Assembly: GCF_003852405.1 (NCBI RefSeq)
Contig: NZ_QAJM01000003.1
Coordinates: 266,387 to 326,597 of the forward strand
DNA length: 60,211 bases
Source of the DNA: Pseudomonas sp. KBW05
Lineage (GTDB): Bacteria > Pseudomonadota > Gammaproteobacteria > Pseudomonadales > Pseudomonadaceae
Direction: 5' to 3'
Below are positions 52,829 to 60,211 of the stretch, one piece after another. The translations under genes and the position numbers were made by a program. Numbering within the stretch: the stretch's first letter is position 1; each line of letters begins with the position of its first letter. The notes below the pieces were generated by a model. It was not told the origin of the DNA. It ran no database searches and was given only the letters and a program-made list of their open reading frames with translations.

Positions 52829-52899
52829 TCTTCGCGAGCAAGCCCGCTCCCACATTTGAAATGCATTCCCATGTGGGAGCGGGCTTGCTCGCGAAGGCG
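52829..52899. repeat. REP palindrome pair (REPIN), short spacer
   Basis: TTCGCGAGCAAGCCCGCTCCCAC and its inverted copy separated by only about 20 bp, lying between treB and treC within one operon. It could reduce treC expression relative to treB by stabilising or ending the upstream message. Confidence 0.9.
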
Positions 52900-52904
52900 A
52901 TAGA

Positions 52905-54347
52905 TCAGGCGACGCGATAACCCGGCCGAACAATCTTCATGCTCAACCCACAGGTCAAAACAAACGGCACCACGATCGCAATCACCATCCCGATCACAAA
53001 ACTCGGGATGTACTGCGGAATGATCGAGATAAACCCAGGCAAGCCACCGACACCAATGGCCGACGCCTGCACCTTGTTCAGCGACAGGAAAATACTGCCC
53101 AGCGCCGAGCCCAGCAGCGCGGCATAGAACGGAAACTTGAAGCGCAGGTTCACGCCGAACATCGCCGGTTCCGTGATGCCGAAGTACGCGGAAATCGCCG
53201 AAGTGGACGCCATGCTTTTGTCCCGCGCATTGCGAGTCATGTAGAACACGCCGAGTGCGGCGCTGCCCTGGGCCAGGTTGGACATGACGATCATCGGCCA
53301 GATAAAGGTGCCGCCTTGGGTGGAGATGAGTTGCAGGTCCACCGCGAGGAACATGTGGTGCATGCCGGTGATCACCAGCGGCGCATACAGCAGGCCGAAA
53401 ATCGCCCCGCCGACCATTGGCGCCAGGTCGAACAAGGTGACCACGCCTTCGGTGATCAGGATGCCGAGGTGACGGGTCACCGGGCCGATGATCGCCAGCG
53501 CCAGCACACCGGTAACCACGATGGTGGTGATGGGCACGACCAGCAGCTGGATCGCATTGGGCACCCGCGCCCGCAGCCATTTTTCAATGACGCTCATCAC
53601 ATAGGCGGCCATCAGGATCGGCAGGATCTGCCCCTGGTAGCCGACTTTTTCGATCTTGAACCAGCCGAAGATATCGAAGTACGGCAGGCTCTGGCCGTCG
53701 AGGCCGGCGACGGCCTTACCGTAGTTCCAGGCATTGAGCAGGTCCGGGTGCACCAGCATCAGGCCGAGCACGATGCCGAGGATTTCACTGCCGCCAAAGC
53801 GCTTGGCCGCCGACCAGCCCACCAGCGCCGGCAGGAACACAAACGAGGTGTTGGCCATCAGGTTGATCAGGCTCCACAGGCCGTCCAGGTTCGGGTACGC
53901 CTCCAGCAGCGTCTTGCCCTCGATGAACATGCCCTTGGCGCCCATCAGGTTGTTCACGCCCATCAACAGGCCGGCGATGATCAGCGCGGGCAGGATCGGC
54001 ATGAACACATCGGAAAAGACCCGCACCAGACGCTGCATGGCGTTCGTCTTGTCGGCGCCCTTCTTCTTCACATCGGCGATGGTGGCGGCGGCGAGGCCGG
54101 TCTGTTCGCGCAGGGCGGCGTAGACCTTTTCCACTTCGCCCGGGCCGATGACCACCTGGAACAGGCCGCCGGTAAAGAACGAGCCCTTGACCAGATCGAC
54201 CTGGTTCAGCGCACTGCTGTTGACCCGACTCGGGTCCTTGAGCGCCAGGCGCAGGCGCGTCACGCAGTGGGCGGCTTGCTCAAGGTTGTCGCTGCCCCCG
54301 AGGTGTTCGAGGATCTCGCGGGCAATATTCGAATAGTCGTGGCTCAT
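52905..54347 (-). CDS. treB: PTS trehalose transporter subunit EIIBC
   Basis: 480 residues. EIIB domain first (about 1-85) with the phospho-cysteine in AAHCVTRLRLALKDPS, then the EIIC membrane domain (about 110-475) with about ten segments and the substrate region FGITEPAMFGVNLRFKFPF. It takes up trehalose and releases trehalose-6-phosphate inside. There is no EIIA domain; the EIIA-HPr-EI fusion of the same cluster supplies it. The gene starts 65 bp from the double palindromic operator and is divergent from treR. Confidence 0.95.
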   Translation of the reverse strand: MSHDYSNIAREILEHLGGSDNLEQAAHCVTRLRLALKDPSRVNSSALNQVDLVKGSFFTGGLFQVVIGPGEVEKVYAALREQTGLAAATIADVKKKGADKTNAMQRLVRVFSDVFMPILPALIIAGLLMGVNNLMGAKGMFIEGKTLLEAYPNLDGLWSLINLMANTSFVFLPALVGWSAAKRFGGSEILGIVLGLMLVHPDLLNAWNYGKAVAGLDGQSLPYFDIFGWFKIEKVGYQGQILPILMAAYVMSVIEKWLRARVPNAIQLLVVPITTIVVTGVLALAIIGPVTRHLGILITEGVVTLFDLAPMVGGAIFGLLYAPLVITGMHHMFLAVDLQLISTQGGTFIWPMIVMSNLAQGSAALGVFYMTRNARDKSMASTSAISAYFGITEPAMFGVNLRFKFPFYAALLGSALGSIFLSLNKVQASAIGVGGLPGFISIIPQYIPSFVIGMVIAIVVPFVLTCGLSMKIVRPGYRVA

Positions 54348-54412
54348 GCTTGGTTTCCACTTTGATTTTTTTATTTGGGGGCAGTCATTGGCAGCACGCC
54401 GTGGGCAAAAGT

Positions 54413-54454
54413 ACTCGTCTGTACGAGTTAAAGCAACAACTCGTACAGACGAGT
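54413..54454. promoter_or_regulatory. Double palindromic operator between treB and treR
   Basis: Two copies of the 16-bp palindrome-like site ACTCGTCTGTACGAGT (54413-54428) and its exact reverse complement (54439-54454) stand in opposite orientation. Each has the perfect half-sites ACTCGT/ACGAGT around four bases, and their centres are 26 bp apart. With one more matching base on each inner side the two sites form perfect 17-bp arms around an 8-base loop. They lie in the only divergent gap of the tre cluster, so they are the likely TreR operators controlling both directions. Confidence 0.8.
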
Positions 54455-54563
54455 TTGAAAAAGTTTATTCCGTGTAGGACCTGGCTGACTGTAGGTCGAA
54501 TGGACAAACCCCACCCATGCCACTAAGGTTCCTGCCTGAACGCAAAGGCACAGAGCCATCCCC

Positions 54564-55268
54564 ATGAGCAAATACAACCAGATCTACACGGATCTGCTTG
54601 CCAGCATCACCACTGAACGCCTGCAACGCGGCACGCGCCTTCCCTCCGAAACCGAACTGATGCACAGCTACCAGGCCAGCCGTGGCACCGTGCGCCGGGC
54701 CATCGAGCAGTTGCAGGAGCGTGGGTTCGCGCAAAAGATCCACGGCAAGGGCACCTTCGTGTTGTCGCCCAACCCCATCGAGTTCCAACTGGGCGGCATC
54801 GTCAGCTTCTACGAAACCCACGCCGACCTGGGCGATGACGTACGCACCGAAGTAGTGGAATTTACCCAGTTCCCGCTGGAAGGCTCACTGCAGCAACATA
54901 TCGAAGCCGAGCCGGGCACCCTGATTACCCGTATCAAGCGGGTGCGGCGCATTGGCGGCAAACGGGTGATCCTCGACATCAACCACTTCGTCGCCGAGCT
55001 GATTCCGGGGCTGGACCGCGAGATTGCCGAGCAATCGATCTACGCGTTTATCGAACAGACCCTGCAACTGCAAATTGCCTACGCCCAGCGCACGATCGAA
55101 GCCCTGCCCCGCAGCAAGGACGACCAGGCGCACCTCGACCTCGAAGGGCAAAGCCATGTGATCGTGGTGAGTAACCAGACGTTTTTGCAGGATGGCCGGC
55201 AGTTCGAGTACACCGAGTCGCGGCATACGTTGGATAAGTTTTACTTTTCGGATATTGCGCGGCGCTGA
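54564..55268 (+). CDS. treR: GntR-family trehalose operon regulator TreR
   Basis: 234 residues. N-terminal GntR winged helix (YNQIYTDLLASITTERLQRG, RLPSETELMHSYQASRGTVR, IHGKGTFV) and a C-terminal UTRA domain (about 90-230). The size and layout match Bacillus/Pseudomonas-type TreR, which is released by trehalose-6-phosphate, and not the LacI-type TreR of enterobacteria. It is divergent from treB, with the double operator between them. Confidence 0.9.
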   Translation: MSKYNQIYTDLLASITTERLQRGTRLPSETELMHSYQASRGTVRRAIEQLQERGFAQKIHGKGTFVLSPNPIEFQLGGIVSFYETHADLGDDVRTEVVEFTQFPLEGSLQQHIEAEPGTLITRIKRVRRIGGKRVILDINHFVAELIPGLDREIAEQSIYAFIEQTLQLQIAYAQRTIEALPRSKDDQAHLDLEGQSHVIVVSNQTFLQDGRQFEYTESRHTLDKFYFSDIARR

Positions 55269-55313
55269 CGGCGTTCCTTCGGGAATGATCTTGCGCAAAT
55301 CCATCGCGGGCCA

Positions 55314-55332
55314 GACAATGCGATTCATTATC
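55314..55332 (+). promoter_or_regulatory. Fur box upstream of the sigma factor gene
   Basis: GACAATGCGATTCATTATC matches the 19-bp Fur consensus at 15 positions by eye. It stands 25 bases before the sigma-factor ATG, where Fur with iron would block transcription. It fits the role of the following genes in iron uptake. Confidence 0.75.
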
Positions 55333-55357
55333 AATTGAACCGTTGGTTTTGCCGCTC

Positions 55358-55858
55358 ATGCCCGCTCCCGATCCTTGCGCCCTGCACGTGCTGTACAGCG
55401 AACACAATGGCTGGCTGAAAAGCTGGTTGCGCGCCCGCATGGGTAACGCCAGCGATGCGGCGGACCTGGCCCAGGATACTTTCGTACGCCTGTTGACCTC
55501 CCGCGATGTCGAACAGATCCGCGAGCCGCGCACCTATCTGAGCGCCATTGCGCGCGCGCTGATGATCGACAAGTTCCGCCGACGCGCCCTGGAGCAGGCA
55601 TACCTCGAAGCCCTGGCCTTGCGTGCGGAGCCGCTGGATGTCTCCCCCGAAACACGCCTGCTGATTCTGGAAACACTCGTGGCGATCGACAGCATGCTCG
55701 ACGGCCTCGGCGAGCGCACACGGCAGATTTTCCTTGCCGTGCAGTTGGAAGGTTTGAGTTATGTGGCCACCGGCGAACGCCTCGGCGTCTCGGTGACCAC
55801 CGTCAAGAAACACGTGATCCGTGCCATGACCCACTGCCTGCTGCTGACGGAAGACTGA
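55358..55858 (+). CDS. FecI-like extracytoplasmic-function sigma factor
   Basis: 166 residues. Sigma region 2 (HVLYSEHNGWLKSWLRARMG, ASDAADLAQDTFVRLL, YLSAIARALMIDKFRRR) and region 4 (LGERTRQIFLAVQLEGLSYV, GERLGVSVTTVKKHVIRAM) are both complete, as in iron-starvation sigma factors. The ATG at 55358 lacks a strong binding site; a TTG at 55343 is also in frame. The stop overlaps the fecR start (TGATG). It would transcribe the receptor gene after a signal from the receptor passes through the FecR-like protein. Confidence 0.92.
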   Translation: MPAPDPCALHVLYSEHNGWLKSWLRARMGNASDAADLAQDTFVRLLTSRDVEQIREPRTYLSAIARALMIDKFRRRALEQAYLEALALRAEPLDVSPETRLLILETLVAIDSMLDGLGERTRQIFLAVQLEGLSYVATGERLGVSVTTVKKHVIRAMTHCLLLTED

Positions 55859-56799
55859 TGGCCGCGCCCCTGGACCTGCCCACCCTCGAAGCCGCTGCCA
55901 CCTGGTATGTGCGCCTCAACAGCACGCCGTCGAACGAGGCCGACCACCAGGCCTGGCGTCAGTGGCTGGCGGCCAATCCGCAACACGCACGGGCCTGGGC
56001 CCGCGTGGAAAAACTGCAAAGCCAATGGGCCAGGCTGCCGGCCGATGTTTCCCTATCGACCCTGGCCGGGGTCAAGGCGCGCCGCCGCGCAGTGCTCAAG
56101 ACCCTTGGCCTGTTGCTGGCAGTGGGTGGCAGTGGCTGGCTGGCCGCCGGGCACCTGCCGTACCCGACGATGCTGGCCGATCAACGCACTGCCACTGGCC
56201 AACGCCGCCATTTGGGCCTGGACGACGGCAGCCAGTTGGACCTCAATACCGACAGCGCCATCGACATTGCCTTCAACGCCGAACTGCGTCTGATCCGCCT
56301 GCATCGCGGCGAGATCCTCGTGGAGACCGCCCGCGACAGCCGCCCGTTTATCGTCGAGGCGCCCCAAGGCAGCGTACGCGCGCTGGGCACCCGCTTTATC
56401 GTGCGCTGCGGGCCGACTGTCACCGACGTGTGCGTGCTGGATAAAGCCGTAGAGCTGCGCCCGTTGAATCATCCGTCACGCGTGCTGCGCCTGGATGCTG
56501 GCCAGCAGGCCCATTTCGACCGCGACCAGACCAGTGTCGTAACCCCAGTCCCCGCAGGTGCCGGCGCCTGGAGCCAAGGCATGCTGACGGTGATCGACTG
56601 GCGCCTGGAGGACTTTATCGCCGAGCTCAGCCGCTATCGCCCGGGCGTGCTGCGCTGTGCACCGGCGATTGCCAACCTGCGCCTGAGTGGCGCGTTCCGC
56701 ATCGATGACACCGATACCATCCTGGAAAACCTCAGCCAGTCGCTGCCGGTGAGCGTGCGTTTCGTCACGCGGTATTGGGCCAGCGTCGAAGCCGCCTGA
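55858..56799 (+). CDS. FecR-like anti-sigma factor/signal transducer
   Basis: 313 residues. The N-terminal cytoplasmic DUF4880 part (ATWYVRLNSTPSNEADHQAW, HARAWARVEKLQSQW) binds the sigma factor. A membrane segment (about 84-102, TLGLLLAVGGSGWLAAGHL) is followed by the periplasmic FecR domain (RHLGLDDGSQLDLNTDSAID, LVETARDSRPFIV, ALGTRFIVR) and a C-terminal STN-like part (FRIDDTDTILENLSQSLPV) that contacts the receptor. It is co-translated with the sigma factor. Confidence 0.93.
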   Translation: MAAPLDLPTLEAAATWYVRLNSTPSNEADHQAWRQWLAANPQHARAWARVEKLQSQWARLPADVSLSTLAGVKARRRAVLKTLGLLLAVGGSGWLAAGHLPYPTMLADQRTATGQRRHLGLDDGSQLDLNTDSAIDIAFNAELRLIRLHRGEILVETARDSRPFIVEAPQGSVRALGTRFIVRCGPTVTDVCVLDKAVELRPLNHPSRVLRLDAGQQAHFDRDQTSVVTPVPAGAGAWSQGMLTVIDWRLEDFIAELSRYRPGVLRCAPAIANLRLSGAFRIDDTDTILENLSQSLPVSVRFVTRYWASVEAA

Positions 56800-56914
56800 A
56801 GTTTTTTGCGAATAATTCCCATCAAGGGTTGCCGATTCCAGTTTTCGTTCGGCCATGTACAGGAAAGCAGCAATCACGACTGCTCCCCTGCCCTGCCAAC
56901 GGAAGGAAACCTGT

Positions 56915-59404
56915 ATGTCACGATTCACCCTCAACGCCGCCCGGCCGCTCGCCCACGCCGTTCACCTGGCGGTGGCGCTCGGTGTCTTTTCGGCCTTGAG
57001 CCTGGCACCGACCCACGCACTGGCGCAAAACCAGAGCCATGCCTACCAGATCAATGCAGGGTCGCTCGGCGCGGCCCTGAGCCTGTTTGCCACGGCGGCG
57101 AATGTCACGTTGTCGTTCAGCGTCGAGCAGACCCAGGGCATGACCACGCCAGGGTTGACCGGCACTTACAGCATCGACGAAGGCCTGGCGCGCCTGCTCG
57201 CCGGTAGTGGCCTGCAAGCGCAGCGCCAGGCCAATGGCGCGTATGTGCTGGTGCCGGCCGCCAAGGGTGACGCGCTGCAACTGGGCGCCACCACCATCTC
57301 CGGGCTGGGCTTGGGGGCGATCAGCGAGAACAGCGGTTCCTACACCACCGGGTCCACCAACACGGCGACCAAGCTGAACCTTAGCCTGAAAGAAACACCG
57401 CAGTCGGTCAGCGTCATGACCCGCCAACGCATCGACGACCAGAACCTCAACAGCATCGGCGCGGTGCTGGAACAGACTGCGGGGATCAACGTGCAAAGCC
57501 CCGGCAGCGACCGGCTGTATGTGTTCTCCCGTGGCCTGGCCATCGACAACTACCAATACGACGGCATGCCCACCACCTCATTTGCGTTCAGCCAAGCCTT
57601 GCCGCAGGCGCTATCGGATATGGCGATCTACGACCACGTCGAAGTGTTGCGCGGCGCTTCCGGTTTGCTGTCGGGCACAGGCGATCCTTCCGGCACCGTC
57701 AACATGATCCGCAAGAAACCCACCGCGACCTTCCAGGGTTATATTACTGCAGGCATGGGCTCGTGGGATCAATACCGCAGTGAAGTCGACGTCTCCGGCC
57801 CATTGACGCCAACCGGCAACTTACGCGGGCGAGCGGTGGCGGCCTATTCCCAAGGCAACAGCTTTACCGATCACCTGCAAACCGAAAAAACCATCGTCTA
57901 CGGCGTATTGGAAGCAGACTTGAGCGACAACACCGTGCTGACGGTCGGTGCCGAATACCTCAACAACGACCCACGTGGTTTCTCTACCACCGGGCTGCCA
58001 CTGCTGGACAACAAAGGCAATCGCCTGAGCACCTCACGTAGCGATAACCCAGCCAGCCGCGACAGCACCAACCGCCAGGAATCGGTGAATGCCTTTGCTT
58101 CCATCGAGCACAAACTCGATCACGACTGGAGCTTGAAGGTCTCCGCCAACTCCATGTACGGCACCCGGGACTACGACTCGATCACCGTCGGCACCACCAC
58201 CGGTTTCGTCAACGCCCAAACCGGCAACGGCCTGAGCTACACCGCGACCAAGGGCGACAACACGCAGAAGCAACAGGGCCTCGACGTGATGCTCTCCGGC
58301 CCCTACCAACTGCTGGGCCGCGAACACGAGCTGGTGATGGGCTTCAACTACCAGAGCTACGAGAACCTCCGCAACGGCTACGGCAACCTGATGGCCGACG
58401 GCAGCAACAACAACGGCGTCAGCGGCAAGCCGGTGAATATCTACAGCTGGAACAACTACGCGCCCAACGCGACCTATAACTTCAACCGCGAAGACGACGA
58501 CATCGACCAATGGCAAAACGGCGCCTACCTGGCGACGCGCTTGAAGCCGGTCGACGACCTTTCGGTAATCCTCGGTGCCCGCGTCAGCAACTACCGCTAC
58601 GACGCGTTGTTTCACTATCACGTCGCCAGCCTGCAGCCGTACAACACCGACGACACCGTACGCATCAACGGCAAGGTCACGCCCTATGCCGGCGTGGTGT
58701 ATGACCTCACGCCCAACCACTCGGTCTACGCCAGCTACACCAGCATTTTCAAGCCACAGGCATACCGCAACACCAGCGGCCATTTGCTAGACCCGCGTGA
58801 AGGCGACAACTACGAGATCGGTTTGAAAAGTGACTACTATAACGGCCGCCTGAACACCGCCATCGCGTTGTTCGAAGTAGACCTGAAGAACGATGCCATC
58901 GCCGATGGCACGGTAGCCGGCAACGACCTCGTCACCGCCTATACGGCGAAAAAGACCAAGACCCGCGGCATCGACATCGAAGTCAGCGGCGAACTGCTGC
59001 CGGACTGGAACCTCAACGCCAGCTACAGCCACAGCGTGGTCAAGGACGCCGACAACGAGCGCGTCAAAACCATCATCCCTGCCGACATGATGAAGCTCTG
59101 GACCACCTACCGCCTGCCCGGCGAGCTGGACCGCCTGACCATTGGCGGCGGCGTGAACTGGCAAAGCGGCATCCACATGACGGTAAGCAATTGGCAACTG
59201 CCGGCCTCGACCAAGGTCAAGCAAGGCGACTACGCCACCGTGAATCTGATGGCCCGCTATCAACTGACGCCACAGTGGTCGGCCACCGGCACGCTGAACA
59301 ACCTGTTCGACAAAAAGTACATCAGCTCGCTGGACGAGAACTTTCGCAGTGGCTCGTATGGGGCGCCGCGGAACTTTATGTTGACGACTAAGTACGCGTT
59401 CTGA
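56915..59404 (+). CDS. TonB-dependent siderophore receptor with signalling domain
   Basis: 829 residues, outer-membrane receptor of the FpvA/FoxA type. A signal peptide (to about residue 39, ending ALAQ) is followed by an N-terminal STN signalling domain (about 45-115, YQINAGSLGAALSLFA, GTYSIDEGLARLLAGSGL), the plug (LKETPQSVSVMTRQRIDDQN through LRGASGLLSGTGDPSGTVN) and a 22-stranded barrel ending in YAF. ATG 56915 has GGAAGGAAA upstream. With the sigma and FecR genes it forms a complete cell-surface signalling set. The siderophore is not known; FpvA-like plug sequence suggests ferric hydroxamate or pyoverdine-type ligands. Confidence 0.94.
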   Translation: MSRFTLNAARPLAHAVHLAVALGVFSALSLAPTHALAQNQSHAYQINAGSLGAALSLFATAANVTLSFSVEQTQGMTTPGLTGTYSIDEGLARLLAGSGLQAQRQANGAYVLVPAAKGDALQLGATTISGLGLGAISENSGSYTTGSTNTATKLNLSLKETPQSVSVMTRQRIDDQNLNSIGAVLEQTAGINVQSPGSDRLYVFSRGLAIDNYQYDGMPTTSFAFSQALPQALSDMAIYDHVEVLRGASGLLSGTGDPSGTVNMIRKKPTATFQGYITAGMGSWDQYRSEVDVSGPLTPTGNLRGRAVAAYSQGNSFTDHLQTEKTIVYGVLEADLSDNTVLTVGAEYLNNDPRGFSTTGLPLLDNKGNRLSTSRSDNPASRDSTNRQESVNAFASIEHKLDHDWSLKVSANSMYGTRDYDSITVGTTTGFVNAQTGNGLSYTATKGDNTQKQQGLDVMLSGPYQLLGREHELVMGFNYQSYENLRNGYGNLMADGSNNNGVSGKPVNIYSWNNYAPNATYNFNREDDDIDQWQNGAYLATRLKPVDDLSVILGARVSNYRYDALFHYHVASLQPYNTDDTVRINGKVTPYAGVVYDLTPNHSVYASYTSIFKPQAYRNTSGHLLDPREGDNYEIGLKSDYYNGRLNTAIALFEVDLKNDAIADGTVAGNDLVTAYTAKKTKTRGIDIEVSGELLPDWNLNASYSHSVVKDADNERVKTIIPADMMKLWTTYRLPGELDRLTIGGGVNWQSGIHMTVSNWQLPASTKVKQGDYATVNLMARYQLTPQWSATGTLNNLFDKKYISSLDENFRSGSYGAPRNFMLTTKYAF

Positions 59405-59502
59405 GGCGCCAGCCAACAAAGCAACTCGCGAGTTAAGCGGAACCGATGGGGCCTGCGAGGGAAGCCAGTCATGGTGGGCTCCTGAACGGGCACATTTGGG
59501 TT

Positions 59503-59600
59503 ACTCAAAAACGATTAGGAATGGAGAGAGAACACAGAAATCGTTCGGAACCGCATAAAAACGATTAGAAACAGGAGACTTTGCTCAAAATCGATTACGG
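59503..59600. repeat. Three short direct repeats after the receptor gene
   Basis: AAAAACGATTAG occurs exactly at 59507-59518 and 59557-59568, and a related AAAATCGATTACGG follows at about 59587. The spacings are 50 and about 30 bp. The repeats are A/T richer than the flanks and sit in the gap before the phosphotransferase-like gene. They may be binding sites for a regulator. The rest of the 59405-59677 gap shows no clear terminator or other feature. Confidence 0.5.
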
Positions 59601-59677
59601 CCAAGGTTTGAGCATTGTCCAAGTAGACTGCCGTAAAAACGCAAAACCCCGGCACCCGGGCCGTGGTCTGGAGCATC

Positions 59678-60211
59678 GTGAACATTCCGAAAAAATGGCG
59701 TGACCAATACCCCCATGCACTCATCGAGCAGCAGACCATCGGCGAGTCGCGCGCCGACGTCTTCCGCCTGCGCCTGGACGACGGCACGGACCTGTTCCTG
59801 AAGTCCGAGCCCATTGACGACCTCGGTGAGCTGGCAGATGAAACCAAGCGCCTTCGCTGGCTGCGGCAAATGAATCTGCCTGCGCCCGTGGTTATCGATG
59901 AAGTGACAGAACACCATCGCCATTGGCTGCTGATGACCGCCGTGCCTGGACAGGACCTGGCCAGCGCCAGCGAGCTTTCTGCCGCGCAGATCATTGACAT
60001 CCTGGCGACGGCCCTGCGTACGTTGCACCAGGTCCCCATCGCGCTTTGCCCGTTCGATCATTCCCTTGAAGTACGTATCCCACGTGCTCAGGAAAATATT
60101 CGTGCAGGATTGGTGGACGGCAGCGACTTCGACGACGAGCGACTGGGGCAAAGCGCGGAGGAAGTGTTTGCAGAACTGTTGGCGACTCAGCCCACCACCC
60201 ATGATCGGGTG
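59678..60211 (+). CDS. Aminoglycoside 3'-phosphotransferase-like protein (partial, cut by window end)
   Basis: 178 codons visible, no stop before the window ends. The reading frame VNIPKKWRDQYPHALIEQQT, RLRLDDGTDLFLKSE, LLMTAVPGQDLASASE, TALRTLHQVPIALCPFD and AEELLAT-type ending resemble APH(3') enzymes of the IIb type that phosphorylate kanamycin and neomycin. The catalytic HGD motif lies beyond the window. GTG at 59678 (or 59663) is the likely start, with GGAG nearby; an in-frame TAG at 59624 limits the frame. Chromosomal APH(3') genes are known in pseudomonads. Resistance is inferred only from similarity. Confidence 0.75.
   Translation, partial: MNIPKKWRDQYPHALIEQQTIGESRADVFRLRLDDGTDLFLKSEPIDDLGELADETKRLRWLRQMNLPAPVVIDEVTEHHRHWLLMTAVPGQDLASASELSAAQIIDILATALRTLHQVPIALCPFDHSLEVRIPRAQENIRAGLVDGSDFDDERLGQSAEEVFAELLATQPTTHDRV

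Noticed and set aside
52788-52853. Longer N-terminus for TreC
   Set aside because: The extension begins in translated REP sequence, and AAGGA stands right before the internal ATG at 52787.
59585-60202. A 205-codon minus-strand frame at the right edge
   Set aside because: It is the shadow of the phosphotransferase-like gene read on the plus strand, which has recognisable family segments.

Overview
The window looks like a chromosomal segment of a fluorescent-group Pseudomonas (P. fluorescens/P. putida-like). It has high GC and dense genes. REP palindromes of the GTGGGAGCGGGCTTGCTCGCGA type sit between many operons. The housekeeping order xerD-dsbC-hom-thrC, rpsP-rimM-trmD-rplS, ffh, purT, purL, mltF is the one familiar from pseudomonads. 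No rRNA, tRNA, CRISPR array, insertion sequence or prophage was recognised.

Layout. 0.3-4.2 kb: mprF and a VirJ/AcvB-type hydrolase, a pair that makes and removes aminoacyl-phosphatidylglycerol. 4.3-10 kb: recJ, yaeQ, a class III CoA-transferase coupled to a periplasmic binding-protein-like gene, a DUF3509 gene and a small membrane protein. 10.1-15.7 kb: a BvgAS/RocSAR-type phosphorelay made of a NarL-type regulator, a REC-EAL protein and a giant hybrid sensor kinase. 15.8-33.2 kb: conserved core genes (thrC, hom, dsbC, xerD, a thioesterase, the ribosomal/tRNA-modification operon, ffh, CcsA-like and CorC-like membrane proteins, an MHS-family transporter, purT, a VUT-family transporter, DUF1289, gamma carbonic anhydrase, two Nudix hydrolases, an L,D-transpeptidase).

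33.4-40.7 kb: a complete N-acetylglucosamine system (GntR regulator, nagA, a sugar isomerase-type deaminase, an EIIA-HPr-EI fusion, and NagE). 40.8-46.8 kb: a NIF3-like protein, purL and mltF. 46.9-55.3 kb: a complete trehalose PTS (treR, treB, treC, a LamB-type porin, a second EIIA-HPr-EI fusion and a small EIIB-like protein), with a striking double operator in front. 55.3-59.4 kb: an iron-regulated FecI-FecR-TonB receptor set behind a Fur box. The window ends inside an aminoglycoside 3'-phosphotransferase-like gene.

How the parts work together. The two PTS loci each carry their own whole phosphoryl chain (EI, HPr, EIIA, EIIB, EIIC), so GlcNAc and trehalose uptake need no general sugar PTS. 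Each locus also contains an extra EIIB-like module in which the phosphorylated cysteine is an alanine. The Roc-like system appears fully competent for phosphotransfer, but its EAL protein has lost two residues that are essential in the known RocR phosphodiesterase. It may therefore act as a phosphate sink or c-di-GMP binder instead of an enzyme. I regard this, together with the paired cysteine-less EIIB modules, as the most unusual content of the window.
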